Assembly: GCF_000699445.3 (NCBI RefSeq)
Contig: NC_067197.1
Span: forward strand, 30,983,809 to 31,047,808
Reading direction: 5' to 3'
DNA: 64,000 nucleotides
DNA from: Schistosoma haematobium
Taxonomy: Eukaryota > Platyhelminthes > Trematoda > Strigeidida > Schistosomatidae
The number at the start of each line of letters is the position of its first letter. Position 1 is the first letter of the stretch. Made by a program: the position numbers and the translations under genes. Under the pieces are notes generated by a model. The model was not told the DNA's origin, did not search any database, and saw nothing but the letters and a program-made list of their open reading frames with translations. Of the stretch, positions 36,646 through 48,916 are shown piece after piece.

Positions 36646-36876
36646 ATGGGAGGGCTTCTATCCTCACCTAAAACTGACAAATACAATGAAACTGGTTGTG
36701 GCAATGGACTTCGATACGGGATCTCCAGCATGCAAGGCTGGCGTCTTTCAATGGAGGATTCTCACTGTGCCATAACACAACTTCCTGGGAATCTTAAGGA
36801 TTGGTCGTTTTTTGCTGTTTTTGATGGCCATGCTGGTGCCTTGGTATCAGAACTCTGTGCCACAGAGCTGTTGAAG
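36646..36876 (+). CDS. PPM1A: PP2C exon 1 (codons 1-77)
   Basis: Starts at the ATG in AAAAGAATGG and ends TTGAAG|GTTTGT in phase 0. It encodes the myristoylation-type N-terminus, the SMQGWR segment and the DGHAG metal site. Confidence 0.92.
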
Positions 36877-39800
36877 GTTTGTCGCCTATTTGCGTACTTT
36901 GTGACATTAGATTGTTGTCCGGATTCGAATTCAGCCTAGGATTTGAGGTTCCGTAGACTATGATCACTATTTAAGTAACCAAAGTTTCAAGGTGCTATTC
37001 TTTTTTGAAGATAAATTTTGATTTAGGTGCTTACCTAATAAAATTGTTCAATACCTGGTATGTATATTTGACTTGTAAACATGTTCGTTTCTGAAAAGCG
37101 ATGAGAATTAGGGACTTTGCCACATTCCATCCACTTTTTCCATTCGAATTCTGTCCTCTGTAATGACATTGTTGATGGCTCGAATTCGCTTCATTACACA
37201 TATTATCACCTATCCAATATTTCACACTTCTAAAACCCGTTGGTTCATTTTCGTGGATATGACAGCCTTGATGCTTGTCACCACCAGTTAACCTTTCCCT
37301 GGGTTAGGGATAGGGTAGTAGGTAAAGCTAACGAATCGATCGATGAAATAGCGAATCTTCAACTGAGATGTTTGGGGCATGTTTCGCGTATGCCCAATCT
37401 CGCTTATTGTCTGGGGGAGTGGGCCGCAAGAATGTTAGGGGTGGCCAAACCTGGACATGGCACCAGTCTATGAAGTCATTGACAGTTGGACCTAGTCATG
37501 TTAATGGATGTAGACTACCTAGTTGAGTTCCACGTGATTATCGTAACCAATGGTTAAAGACTTCGAGTGAAATTGCCCAAAGTCGTTTCCAGCGGTTCGG
37601 GTGCGTCCATCATTCGTCCTCTCCTAGATTTTAGGCTTCTGAATTCTTCATAACTTTCCTTTGTTTTCATTTCACAAACTTATATTTTCTTCTCGAATCG
37701 TATCTTCGATGCTTAATCTTTCCTATTACCATTGGTACTGTAGCTACCTTTACTATTCTGTGTTTTTGTCTGACGACTCCATCTCTGTGCTAATGAGGTA
37801 TTTCAGCTTAAACCAGGCCCTACTTTGCGTATGACTGACCGACTCATCAAATTTCACTACAAAACGAGATATGCGTCTGAGATGTTATGTTATTTGACTG
37901 TATTCCTGTTGAAGATCAATGGTATGATGATTTCCAAGACTTCAAATAATACAACAGTTGATTCGCATTAATTTAGATAAAAGAAAAATCCATCGAGTCA
38001 CTCACCGACGTTACTAGTAGAATTATTTGTCAAATACAGCAGAAACTCCGCAATATATTCGGGGTACTAAAGGTATTTGAAATTCCCAACCAGAACCCCA
38101 CGTACAGCAGCAACAACCTGGCAGTACACGAAAGTATTCTTGTAAAAAAATACTTAGTACTCCTAGCTTGGCTGGCAATAAAACTCAATGTATTTTCCGG
38201 GAGAATGGCTATTGATTCACTTCCGGGAAGTGTGCATTACGTTGAACAAGTGCATTCAATCGAAAACTAATAGAAAACCATACTTTACATGAGGAAAACA
38301 ACAAAGTATAGGCATCGTAAAATCCAACGATATTGATCGAGTTTGAGTTAGTATATTTCCCAATGTAGCTTCAAGTAAAATTTTTCTGAAAAATTCTTAA
38401 CTGGAGTTAGATGTATTTAACAGATTACAATGAACACAAATCAGAGGGAACATATTTTGTAGTGTCACGATACAGGGGATTGGGGAAAAGTAGTCAGTGT
38501 CCTATCTGAACTATCTGGTGTTTTTCGAACCTTTATTTAGCTGAACACTATGTTAATCATGACTGACTGAGGAACCTCTTTATTTGAATTAATGTGCTCT
38601 AAAATATGCAGATCTTTGTCCTTATATTTGAGTTAAGGAAGGCCTATGTGGTAATTATACACGATCCCATACGATTGGCTCCATGAATTTGTAATAATAA
38701 GGGCAATTTCCCTTCGTCCTATTTTTTGTAGCATATTCTATTACACTGCTCTTTGCTTATTAGATTAAATGTGTGAAATGCTTTTAGCTGTTATAGACAA
38801 ATTTATCACCAACATCCCTTCAGTAGTTCAGTAGTCGTTCAGTCGATTCATGGCTATTTAGGACTTTGGTAACGTAACAAAAGTCGTCTTTCGTTAAAAT
38901 CTAAAATTTGAAGATAGTGTGGTTTGCCGTATAAGCTCATTTTATTCTGTTGATTTGTATTACCTTTTTTCACACATTCATTCATTCTAATTAACTTCAA
39001 GGTGCTCAATGAATTAGTCATTCAACTGGTTTCATTATTTACCGAATAATATTCTGCCTTTTTTAGTGTATTGTGGATACTGAGGAGTTCAAGAAAATCA
39101 ATCCTGACTTGGCACCTAGTTTACAAGAAGTAGAACGTGGCATTCGCGATGGTTTCTTATCTTTGGATGATCGTCTTCGACACCTTCCTCAACTTGCTAG
39201 CGGTGAAGATAGATCAGGATCCACTGCTGTCTGTGTGCTCATAACACCTAAACATATTTTCTTTGCCAATTGTGGCGACTCTCGTGCCATACTCATTCGA
39301 AAAGGTAAAGTTGCCTTTGCTACAGTTGATCATAAACCTGTAAATCCAAATGAGAAACAGCGTATACAAAATGCCGGTGGTTCCGTTATTATACAACGAG
39401 TAAATGGTTCTCTTGCGGTTTCTCGGTATGTTGGTTATGGTTTTAAAAAATTCTCTGCTGCCTTTGTGTTTGTATACATGTATATTATAATTTGAGTGAT
39501 TTTCAATGAAGCAACGGTTCAGCAATCTACAATATAACTACCTGAGGTCGCACACCGATTTAGCTAGGTTTAATATTGTGGTACAATCAAGTTGCACTCC
39601 TGAAACATATAATTTTTACTTGGATTTGTTGTTGAAGTTAATATGCACAGGGCATAGTGAATCGTAACTCAAAATAACAGTTCATTACCAGCAAAACTCG
39701 AAATTTACAATACGGTATTGAGTATTTAAGACAGGATATTTCATCTAAGTTTGTCTTTAATTGATAACGAAGGTTGATACAATGTCTCGGTATTTTTTGG

Positions 39801-42800
39801 AATCTCTCGAGATACTGTCACATTTTTATTTTAGTATCCCCAATCATTGCCTACTTCGAAGGGTGATATTTTCTGGTAGATTAGACTGGAATGATGTTAG
39901 GGGTGCCAAACCTAAACATGGCATTAGTCCGTGAAGTTGTGAGAGTATACTTTATGGATGACCTTTGAGCGACTCTAAGGTGACCTTGAGAGTATCCACC
40001 TACTTACTAGGGCTAAATGAGGGTTATAAAGCAATGTGCCCGACCGTTGTTGCTACCTTGACGTGGCGGTCGGGCTTGCCTATCGTGATGAAGCAACCGA
40101 GCTATACTGGCTGGAACAACCGTTCCTCAAGGTCCTACCATGTCAGACAGGTCGGTTGAAGAGCGGTAAGACTAAAAGCAACAAACCCAAGGTCCGAAGG
40201 CGAAGTCGTACTGCTGACTGTACAGAGGTGTGACAGCAGTAAGGTGTTTCTTTCAGATAACCAGTATGACAGCGATGCTGCCTTCCCACAAAGAGGGGTG
40301 GGGTTAGAAAAGGTCGACCCTAAAAATGTCACACCTCGCCTTATCGCACGGATATCCGTCTCCGGCGGTAAGGTCTCAACAATACGGAGCTAACAAGAAA
40401 ATTACCCATAAAAAGGTCGTGTGTGACCGAGCTCAAGCAATTGTCCCTTGGGCACTGCGGTCACGCTCTCAGGTCACTCAGACCACCTCTAATCCAACTT
40501 TCTTTCCCGGTACCTCCAGAATAATCGTTCCACGGTGTGGACAACCGGGAAGTGATAACCACCCTCATACCTCTAACAGCACTCAAGACCACTGTATTCA
40601 TAATCAACCTCCCTCTGACTGACTAACGGTGACAATTGAGATGTACTAATAGAATACTCGTTTGCTCAACGAAACTTGTGCTGTTGCTCGGGGGTTTGGA
40701 CACTCAGTTTTAAATTGTTTGGATAAAGATTTAAAACTCTCATCTTCCTCCAAATGCCCTGGTATGGCTGAGGGTGGGGAGATCACGCTCACCCCTTCGA
40801 AGTGCTCTCACGTGGCCACGTGCATACAACCACTGCCAGGAAAGTCCTACTTACTGCCTTCTCGCGGCGGGGGTGTTGTTTACGAAATTGAAAGCACCAA
40901 AAGCGAATGTGCGGCACTTTAACCAAGTTGGTGGGCATGGAGGGTCCACCTAGTGGAGTTGGAAAACACTGATTCTAAACCAGTGGTGCACATGGGCTGG
41001 CTCCAGGATCCCGAGTGAACAAAAGGCGTATGAACCTATTGTTGGTCACTGGTTACTATGAGACTGCGTCTCCGGTCGTAGTCCCATAAGAAAACCACCT
41101 GCTTCGGTTCAGGCACCTGAGCAGTATCACAGCCCTCACACAAACCGAATGGTGAAGTGTAGCCCACATATATTTGGTGTCCCCTTGTACCGATATTTAT
41201 GTTTAAGTAAATAAATAAAAACTCCTTTCCAATTTATTAAGGTTTCTCACATTTGATTGCCATGATTAACCGTCATACCGTAGATGTGACTCACTTTTTG
41301 ACAGGAGTACATACTTTAACATTCTGGGCAATTAATATTTTTAGCTAAAATTTCCAGTGTATCTTTTTACGCTATTATTTCGAAGTTATGCTTAATCGTT
41401 GTCATAATTCTTAATTTTTTAGATCATTAGGGGATTATGCCTTTAAAGCTGCTAAAGATTTAGGTCCTACGGAGCAACTTATATCCCCAGAACCTGAAAT
41501 CACTGTTGTTGATCGTGATAAAGATTTAGATGAAATTATCGTTTTAGCCTGTGACGGTATTTGGGATGTTTTAACTAATGAAGAACTTTGTTTACTTTTG
41601 CAAAATCGCATGCGATGTGTTGATGACTTATCAATGATATGCAATGAAACTATTGATATGTGTTTGTATAAAGTGAGTTTTTCCCTTTAATTTTCAGTCA
41701 TTTGAATGTCGTTTCTGATGTTGATGTGTGTGTAAAACTGCTGACTTCGTATTGTTCAATAGGGCTTGGTTCGGTCTGTTTAATCTTAGCTATTTTTCAA
41801 AGGTAATTAAGTATTTCTTTTTTACTGTCTCCAATCTATATATCGTGATTTTCATTTTTATCGTCATGCGAAAACAGTCACCAGGCTGTATCACTTGTTA
41901 TAACATGAACAGTGCGATTAGATATAAACCTGTACCTGGTAAATGAGCCATAAATCAAAGTGATGATAGATAGTGGATAAATTATTAAAAGTTAAAAACT
42001 TATGGTAGTGATTTACTCTTTTTTCATTAAAAATAAATCAAGAGAAAGTTAAATACGACATACCATCATTTTTCAGTCCTATTTTCATATGCTGTAGCAA
42101 TTCATTCGGTTGGTAATTAGACAATGTAAACTAGTCATAGGAAATGTTTGTGTTAAGTAGCTAAATGAAACGAAAATTTTAGTTGGACTCAAATCTAAAC
42201 CTCTGCCGTTTTCCTTTTTTGGAAAGGTAATAAAAGCGAACATATAGATATACCCTTGTGGAAAAGCTATGTAGAATTTAAAGTTGATTCAATTCCAACG
42301 GTAGGATCAGTTTTAAACAACAACCTCTATCTTGAATCTGAGAGTTTACTTACTGCCGCTGTATCTTTTCCTCACTGTTAAAACATTGGCTCATAGACTT
42401 ATATAATTGGAAATGTTTATAGTATTGATGTGGTTGATGTTTCTTGAACCATTTGCTTTCGACAAGTAATTATGGCGTAAGAAATGTTTGTTATTTGTGA
42501 TTAATTTACTGTATAGGTTTGTGTATTCGGCTTCAAGCCACACGTTTTGTTTGAGAGATAGTTAAACATATTCACTCATGCCGTAACATATGTGGTGAGC
42601 ATTGACCTTGAAATCCGATGGTTTAGACTTAATTGTTTTAAGCACCAAGCTACCATGATCTGTACTGTTGGATATAATCATGAAGCGAGTTCAAATTTTA
42701 ATCATTACTAAGTCCTAGTAAATTTAGTCATAAAATCTTTTGCATAAGCTTGTTTTTATAGCGTATTAGATTAAATTGAAAATTATTATCAACATCTCCG

Positions 42801-45800
42801 TAGAGTAGTCGTTATAAGTTAAGAAAAGAACTTTCCGGCATGAATATGTGATTGCTATGACCATGTGTTTCACGTCTGTCCTTAACCTACTTTTAATCTG
42901 AATTGACTAGTAATACATAGCAATATATACATGATTATATCATAATACTCAACGTAAGTTATTTACGAAGAAGAGGCTTATATACTATTTCTGTAGAGGC
43001 TACCGATACTATCCGGTTGCCCATGCTGATTTGACAGAGCTAAAATTAATCGCATTAGAGCGAATGACTTAGAGTTATTATATTCCTCAATCGTTTATTT
43101 GTCAACTGGCTTCTAATTATATTCTTGTATTCATTATTTTGTAACCAAACGTGTTATATTGTTAAAAGAGGAAACTTATTCCAATGAGCAGCTGTCTATT
43201 CTTCTGATATCAGTTCAATTAGTGGGGGTCTTACGTCTGTAATTCGGTCTCGTAAACAATTATCACTCGAGTTCATTGTCTTATAGGATATTATCAACTA
43301 AGCGACGTCTTTCGTTCTCTAATTTAACAGTCCTCAAACAAATTTTCATTACAGATCATAAAAGGTTAATCCATAACACATGTTGAAGTATAGTTGAATT
43401 CGAAGTTAAAATCTGCTGATTGAAACTTGAGTGGTTTGATCACTAATAGATCGTCAGAAATTGTGTAGTGGAATTTATATGTCTCACAACATGAAACACC
43501 TTGTAGCTTTGTGAAATCAGCTATACTTTTTGTGATTGATAAACTAGTGAAAACCAACATTGTTTCGTTATCACATAGACTGGTCAATTGGTTTATCACT
43601 TATTTACAAATTCTATAATTTTTATTTTTTTATTTTCCCTTATTGAAGGGGAGTTCCGATAATATGAGTATGGTTCTAGTGGCATTTGATCCTGCTCCTC
43701 GAGTAGATCCTACTTCTAAAACGGAAGATGAAAATTTAGAATCTGTTTTAGTACAACATACTAAAGGTAAGACGTTGGTGCTATTGCTTTATAATATTCT
43801 GTTATTTTATCGTTAGTAGTTTAGGGGATACTTGTCGCTCGAATGTCTATGCTCTTATTTTACAGTAAGTTTTATCATGCCTGATGCGTAATGGTTATGC
43901 AGCTGTAGTGCTCCTACCAACATTCCAATATTCGATCTGAACACGGAACTAACGAACCAAAATTTATTCGATTAGAACAAATCGCGTTCTTCTGTATAGC
44001 ATACTAAGCGCCTTTGAGTGACTCGTATTAAATTATATCAAAACACAAACTCTTTGCTCAATTTAAACGGTTCTAATTTTAGAAAAAACTATCAAAAGTT
44101 CAAAACACCTCAAGCGGTACAGCCTGTGCTATATAGTCAAAGGTTTCTCTAGCACAAAGTAACGTGTTAAACAGCAAAAGGAATAGTTAACAAACAATAG
44201 TTCGATACCTGAGAATGGGATCAGATATCTATCGTCAAGGATTCCAGTAACTTTTCAAAGCAGACAGTCAGGTTAACAATCATAAACTGAACTACGCCGC
44301 GACATCGAGTTTAGTCAAACACGACATTATTGTCAATTGTCCGCCAACATGCAACAGTAAAATTAAGTAATGAGGTAAATCTCTAACCAAGATCAAATAG
44401 AAAGGTCAAGACAAAAAAGACTGAAGAACATAGAGTGTGGTTAAAAGAGACCTGAATGAAAGTTAGAATACAGGACAGGGAAAAGGAACAAATGAATAAC
44501 AATACTGCCCAATAAAATGCTTTGGAGGGATTTTCAGTGTTCTTTCCGTTATAATGAATGTTGTTCACCTAGAGGAAAGAGAATTAGTGTTGATTACATA
44601 AATATGTAAAGCGAAATTTAAATGTTTATGTTTTGGGATTCTTCGTAGTACTATCATCCTGCCTACCAACTGACTTACACTCACTTATACAACAGTGTTT
44701 TAGAACATGGACAAATTTGCCTGCATTTAATCTCAGATGATACATACTATTTCTTACCTCTATGTAAAATTCTAATACATATTTGGTTGTATGCAGCTGA
44801 TGAGAAATCACGAAATATAGTGAATTCATATTATTCTGTATCTATATCTGTTCTGGCTTTATTTAAATTCGTAAAGGAAACTAACTGCTTGAAATCTCAG
44901 ATCTATTATTTTACCTGATGGTAACACTTGACCCAGTCTGAGTTATTTTACTGATGTTTGTTATTGAAATATCTATCAAAGAAGTTCACGGATCTATAGA
45001 AAGCTAGGATTTGAATGAACCATTTGAAGCAATGTTCGTCGGTGCATCTCACATTTCTTAATTCCTATTCAATTTTGTCATAAATATTCTCTTAAAGATA
45101 ACTCTTCATTTGATCTTTCACTGTTTCGTCTCTTAAATAGAAAGCCTTTCATCAGCTGTGAGTAGTACACTTATCATGTAGTTGTGTTTGATGAGAATAC
45201 TATTAATGGTGCACTTGCAATAATTTTTATAATCGTAAATTTTCAAAGCTATTTTATTACTTTTGGACTATATTTCATAAATGTGGTTTTCCTCTACCGT
45301 CCAAACACTTGGAATTTGAGGCTTTATAACCTTTAATTTTTTTTCACTAGGATTATGCAGAAATGTTAATTAAAAATTCAAGCTATTGAATTCTCCGTCT
45401 TTGCACACTATCTGTAACTTAAGAATATAGATTGATAATATTTGAGGAAAGTCTTATTTTCCTTAGATTTCAATTTGAAAATAGTTCTGCTGCATAATGA
45501 TGTTCATGACAGCTGGTTGCAAGTTAATTCATAGTAATAGAATCTAGGAAAGTGTTATTCAGTACACCAAATAATGCAGCAGTATAGCAAAGCAAGAAAG
45601 TTCATGTAATATGAAATACTACTTACTTACTGTCTAATTTAGTGGTTTATGGAACTTTATTTCTGGTGAAGTCACTTTTCCTTACTGTTTGAAGTCATTT
45701 AGAGTCATTGAAAACGAAGGAGCACCAAACTACTTCTTTGACCTGCGCGATTCGTCAACAATGCACGTTCGTATCCTTGATATGGAATCCAACCGAGGAT

Positions 45801-48800
45801 CCTAACATTTTGCAACTAAAGCGATACTGTTCAAATACTGTGTCGGAATCTATCGTCTACGTTTTCCGACTTTAGTCATTTCGGGATGTAGCACAATCAT
45901 CAATAATTAAGTGATCTTTGGTAACTTTGAGATGTATGTGTCACAGATTTTCGAAAGAACGTTAGTGTGTCAGCTCAGTTTTGCGCACCGATGAGAGCTA
46001 AAAGAACGAGTTAAGCGATATCGGTTAATCTAAACCATGAAATTCCGACTCAACAACCGAATAGTGTCATGCTCATTCCGAGCTTCGTTGGATTAAGATT
46101 TTGCCTATTATAGAGTCATTAGTAGACGAAATGGCTGTTCAGTTCTTTTTAACTCTTAGTGGCTTTTACGAATTATGCCGATTCACAGTGAAGTTTACTA
46201 TCAAAATGGTATCCATATTATAAGCTTATTTGCTAGTCCTCTTTAGTCTAGTCACAGATGACCAGAGGGTCACTAGAGGTTCTTTCACCAAGTATTCCAT
46301 TAAACAGGTCTATAGCGGATTGGTTCAACCATGGATATTTCAATTGATTGATTACAGATTACACTTTTAAGTGGTTCATTCAAACAACAGGCAAAAGATG
46401 TGACTTGAAGCCTAGTTTAAGAACTTGTCTGCATAAATTGCAAATATTTTGCAAATCGAAAATATGTAATCTTACGTGTATGTAGTTTGCATAGCTTTAT
46501 AATACTAACTAAAGCGATTTAGTTTGTGCTATGCGTATAAAATCAAGCCAGTTATTTGTTTTAAATTTGTAGTATAATTCCATTTCACTAAAGTTCTACA
46601 TTCATTTCTTTTCTCTATTTTATGTATATAATGGGGCTATTTTAACTTTTCACTTCCGGCTTTTCCACATTATAATTTACTCTTTTTTTCCAGTAAATAA
46701 TGTGTCTAATTGTTAAATGCTATTTTCTTTGATGTATACAATGAATATCAGTGACAAGAAAGCTTTTATTTGCTTTGATATCAGTGATTAAACTATGCAT
46801 AGTGTTTGGTTTTTAATTTTAAATTTTTTATTTTTCCTGATGTTTATCTGAAAGGACCATAATTTCCTTTTCTCATTATAGAATTTTTGGAAAAGCATAG
46901 CAAAACTGAAGTAACAACTGAAATGGTTGTAGAAGATTTACAAGCATCTGTTGGCAGTTTGCCATCTTCTGGAAATTGGCTTTGCAAGTAAATCCCTTTC
47001 TGTACTTTGTTTCTTTCAATGTTATTTTATATTTTCTTATCGGTATTATGAAATGAAGAAGGTACATTTTCATGCGAAATCAATATTGATTCGCTGAACA
47101 TTTATAAATCCACGATATTAGGGCAGTTAAACTATAACATTGAGACTTGATTATGCTTTTGTAGACTGTGATGAAGAAACTAACTAGTTGAAAAGGTCTT
47201 GATGGTTCTTATCCATGATCCAACTTTCTAAAACTGGGAAACAATCTGTCAGTATTTTTACTTGTGTTATAATTTTAAAATAATATTGACTTATAGAGTA
47301 AATAACTTCTACACTTTTTAAAATCAAAAGTCCGATATATATTCGTGAGAATACTTAGAAAATTCACTAGGGATTGTTTATAATATACTTTATTCATCAT
47401 GTTAATAATCTTCTAATTCATTGACCACGTACAAATATATACATACATAGTTCTCTAAATTCTACCAATACTACCTATTTGACCGAACTTAAGAATATGT
47501 GGTTGGCTTCAAACTTGAAATTCGAAAGAATGAAAATAACAGTCATCGTTTTTTCCTTGAATAAACAAGTCAAGTAAGTAATAAATGGGAGAGATTATCT
47601 GGTGAAAGTCAATATTATTAGTACTGGGAGTTTCGTGGTTTATGTCACGTAATGACTCTAGGCAACCGTTGAAAACCAGGGTGTTTTGTTTGCAGTAGTA
47701 CGCATTCAAGACCTCTCACGAGATGGAGCTTAGAAACCTCAGGTCTCTCAATGATGAACTTTTAGCTTTTAGAACATTGGGTTCAGCTTTGAACAACAGC
47801 CCATTTGGTTAAGATTCAATTTGCATTTAGAGCTTGAGTCAACTCGCTTTATTGCTCAATAATCATCCACTCAACCCCTTTGTTGGATAACTGCGTCATT
47901 CTCGATTTGGTTGAGCTCCACTCGTCATGGCTCTTCGCTAAAAACCCTCAGGGTTCAATTCATGGGCGCATACCTCCAAGGAATCTCATTTTAGGACGAA
48001 ACAGTTGTCTAAGGTTTTCCTGGTTTCCAACTAAGTTCCGTCCGCGATGTAAATCACGAAAAACTTTTCTTCGTATAACTGGTGTTTTATGTATGTTATT
48101 CTGTGATCGTTAGTCATTTTTGTTTGTGGTGGAAAATTGGTATGTACGTTATTTCGGTTGGTAATTACTTTTTTTAATGATTAGTTTTGAAATATTATTC
48201 AAGTCAACTTTAATGTATTTCAATGCAGTACTAATCTGTAAGTATGCATGGTTTGGTGATGGAAAGGTAAACTGCTTCAAGCTATTGAGTTACTTATTTT
48301 GACATTTGGATGAATTGTTTCGTTTTGAATACAAAATTAAGACATTGTTTATGTGAATTGGGAGATTGTTCAAACAATTCGATTGATTGTATGTCGTACA
48401 TTTATTTATTGGAGAAATGTTTTAAGAATGTAAATAGTTTCTCCAGTAAAAATTGATTTTAAAGCATATTTATTCAAGAATTCCCTGCTTCTGAACAAAT
48501 TCAAAATTCCATTCCAGTAAAGATGAAAGCAGATATCTAGTTTGTCGAAAATATTAGTAAATTCTAGTGATTATTGATTCGTTAAACTCTGCAAAAAACC
48601 TGAAACATCAACCTGGTATATCCTAGCAGGGTCGCATGACGTAGTTAGTTTTGTAATTCAGATTCTTAAAGATTGTCAGAATTTAGTGTGGTTCACATTC
48701 AGTTAAATAAATTTAATTTGGATAATTATTTGAACTACAGAAATTTGTAAGTATAAAATGGGAATTATAACTATATGAAAAATATATGATTAACTTAATG

Positions 48801-48916
48801 CAAATTGACTTATCTTTTCAATTCGTTGTTTTTCTCTTCTTAGGATTGGCAAAATCCAAGAACTGATTGATTCTCATCGTCTGGCTTATTCAAATCGTGG
48901 GATTGAGAACCGATGA
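36646..48916 (+). CDS. PPM1A: PP2C-family Ser/Thr protein phosphatase, six exons (PPM1A/PPM1B-like)
   Basis: Joined exons 36646-36876, 39067-39425, 41423-41672, 43649-43766, 46882-46987 and 48844-48916 give 1137 nt, 378 aa, with GT-AG introns and matching phases (0, 2, 0, 1, 2). Length and layout match metazoan PPM1A/B (about 380-480 aa). These metal-dependent phosphatases dephosphorylate Ser/Thr residues, notably in stress-kinase and TGF-beta/SMAD signalling. Visible motifs: [16 protein letters not shown] (25-40, with phosphate-binding R33 and E37/D38), FDGHAG (59-64, metal ligand D60), [12 protein letters not shown] (125-136), [23 protein letters not shown] and [10 protein letters not shown] (145-197), [12 protein letters not shown] (211-222), ACDGIWD (239-245, metal ligand D241) and SDNMS (283-287, metal ligand D284). 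All catalytic residues are present. The N-terminus MGGLLSS fits N-myristoylation (Gly2, Ser6), as in PPM1A/B. The C-terminal helical tail is short. PPM1A versus PPM1B cannot be decided. Confidence 0.93.
36877..39066 (+). other. PP2C intron 1
   Basis: 2.19 kb, GT...TTTTTTAG. It contains the retroelement fragment at about 37300-37640; the rest is AT-rich and unassigned. Confidence 0.8.
37300..37640 (+). pseudogene. Retroelement ORF fragment in PP2C intron 1
   Basis: The frame open to 37470 reads [25 protein letters not shown] frame change then gives [39 protein letters not shown]. The L-x-R-LGH--RMPN motif followed by W-SMK-LT and RNQWL is typical of the C-terminal end of some non-LTR retrotransposon proteins. 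A 50-bp piece of the same family (ATG-TTAGGGGTG-CCAAACCT) recurs at 39893-39940. The copy is decayed and the exact family is unresolved. Confidence 0.5.
39067..39425 (+). CDS. PPM1A: PP2C exon 2 (codons 78-197)
   Basis: Acceptor TTTTTTAG|TGT, donor TCTCG|GTATGT, ends in phase 2 inside the Arg197 codon. Encodes GSTAV, NCGDSR, DHKP, NAGGSV and NGSLAVSR, the central beta-sandwich of the PP2C fold. A frame that continues past the donor into the intron is not meaningful. Confidence 0.93.
39426..41422 (+). other. PP2C intron 2
   Basis: 2.0 kb. Its middle is occupied by the GC-richer repeat at about 39890-41210. Confidence 0.8.
39890..41210 (+). repeat. 1.3-kb GC-rich retroelement-like repeat in PP2C intron 2
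   Basis: This block is sharply richer in G+C than the surrounding intron. Its right part (about 40755-41210) has a second copy in opposite orientation at 53918-54370. Shared landmarks include AAATGCCCTG, GCGGGGGTGTTGTTTAC, TGGTGCAC-TGGGCT and AAGAAAACCACCTGCTTCGG. Its left edge (39893-39940) matches the intron 1 fragment. A 98-codon frame at 40326-40622 (Pro/Ser/Gln-rich, Cys and His residues) has no clear domain. It is most likely the leader of a non-LTR retrotransposon, but no RT domain is attached, so the class is open. Confidence 0.6.
41423..41672 (+). CDS. PPM1A: PP2C exon 3 (codons 197-280)
   Basis: Acceptor TTTTTTAG|ATC completes the Arg197 codon; donor TATAAA|GTGAGT in phase 0. Encodes [20 protein letters not shown] and the ACDGIWD metal site. 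Confidence 0.93.
41673..43648 (+). other. PP2C intron 3
   Basis: 2.0 kb of AT-rich sequence without a recognisable repeat or frame. Confidence 0.8.
43649..43766 (+). CDS. PPM1A: PP2C exon 4 (codons 281-319)
   Basis: Acceptor TTGAAG|GGG, donor AAAG|GTAAGA, phase 1. Encodes [13 protein letters not shown], with the last conserved Asp of the metal centre, and an acidic linker. Confidence 0.92.
43767..46881 (+). other. PP2C intron 4
   Basis: 3.1 kb, the longest intron. The stretches 43900-44340 and 45700-46400 look less AT-rich and may be old repeats, but no copy elsewhere in the window confirms this. No tRNA-like or coding signal. Confidence 0.75.
46882..46987 (+). CDS. PPM1A: PP2C exon 5 (codons 320-354)
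   Basis: Acceptor CTCATTATAG|AAT, donor TGCAA|GTAAAT, phase 2. Encodes the helical C-terminal extension ([11 protein letters not shown], then LPSSGNWLC), the position of the PPM1A/B-specific helical domain. Confidence 0.85.
46988..48843 (+). other. PP2C intron 5
   Basis: 1.86 kb. It contains a degraded SINE-like repeat at about 47715-48065. Confidence 0.8.
47715..48065 (+). repeat. Degraded SINE-like repeat with hammerhead-like remnant
   Basis: A box-B-like GGGTTCAATTC (47951-47961) is followed by TTTTAGGACGAAACAGTTGTCTAAGGTTTTCC (about 47989-48020; key blocks GGACGAAAC and GTC). It aligns by order with the SINE copies farther right (tRNA-like head, CTAGGACGAAACGGCCGTC, CCAGGTTTTCC). The CUGANGA half of the ribozyme core is not recognisable (CTCCAAGGA). 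It is likely an old or distant member of the same kind of element. Confidence 0.4.
48844..48916 (+). CDS. PPM1A: PP2C exon 6 (codons 355-378 and stop)
   Basis: Acceptor TTCTTAG|GATTGG. Encodes [18 protein letters not shown] and ends ENR-TGA at 48914-48916. It aligns in position with the K-NVIEAVYSRL helix that ends PPM1A/B. Confidence 0.85.

Noticed and set aside
39214..39525. A 103-codon minus-strand frame, and the plus frame running past 39425
   Set aside because: The first is antisense to PP2C exon 2; the second is readthrough of exon 2 into its intron past a good GT donor.
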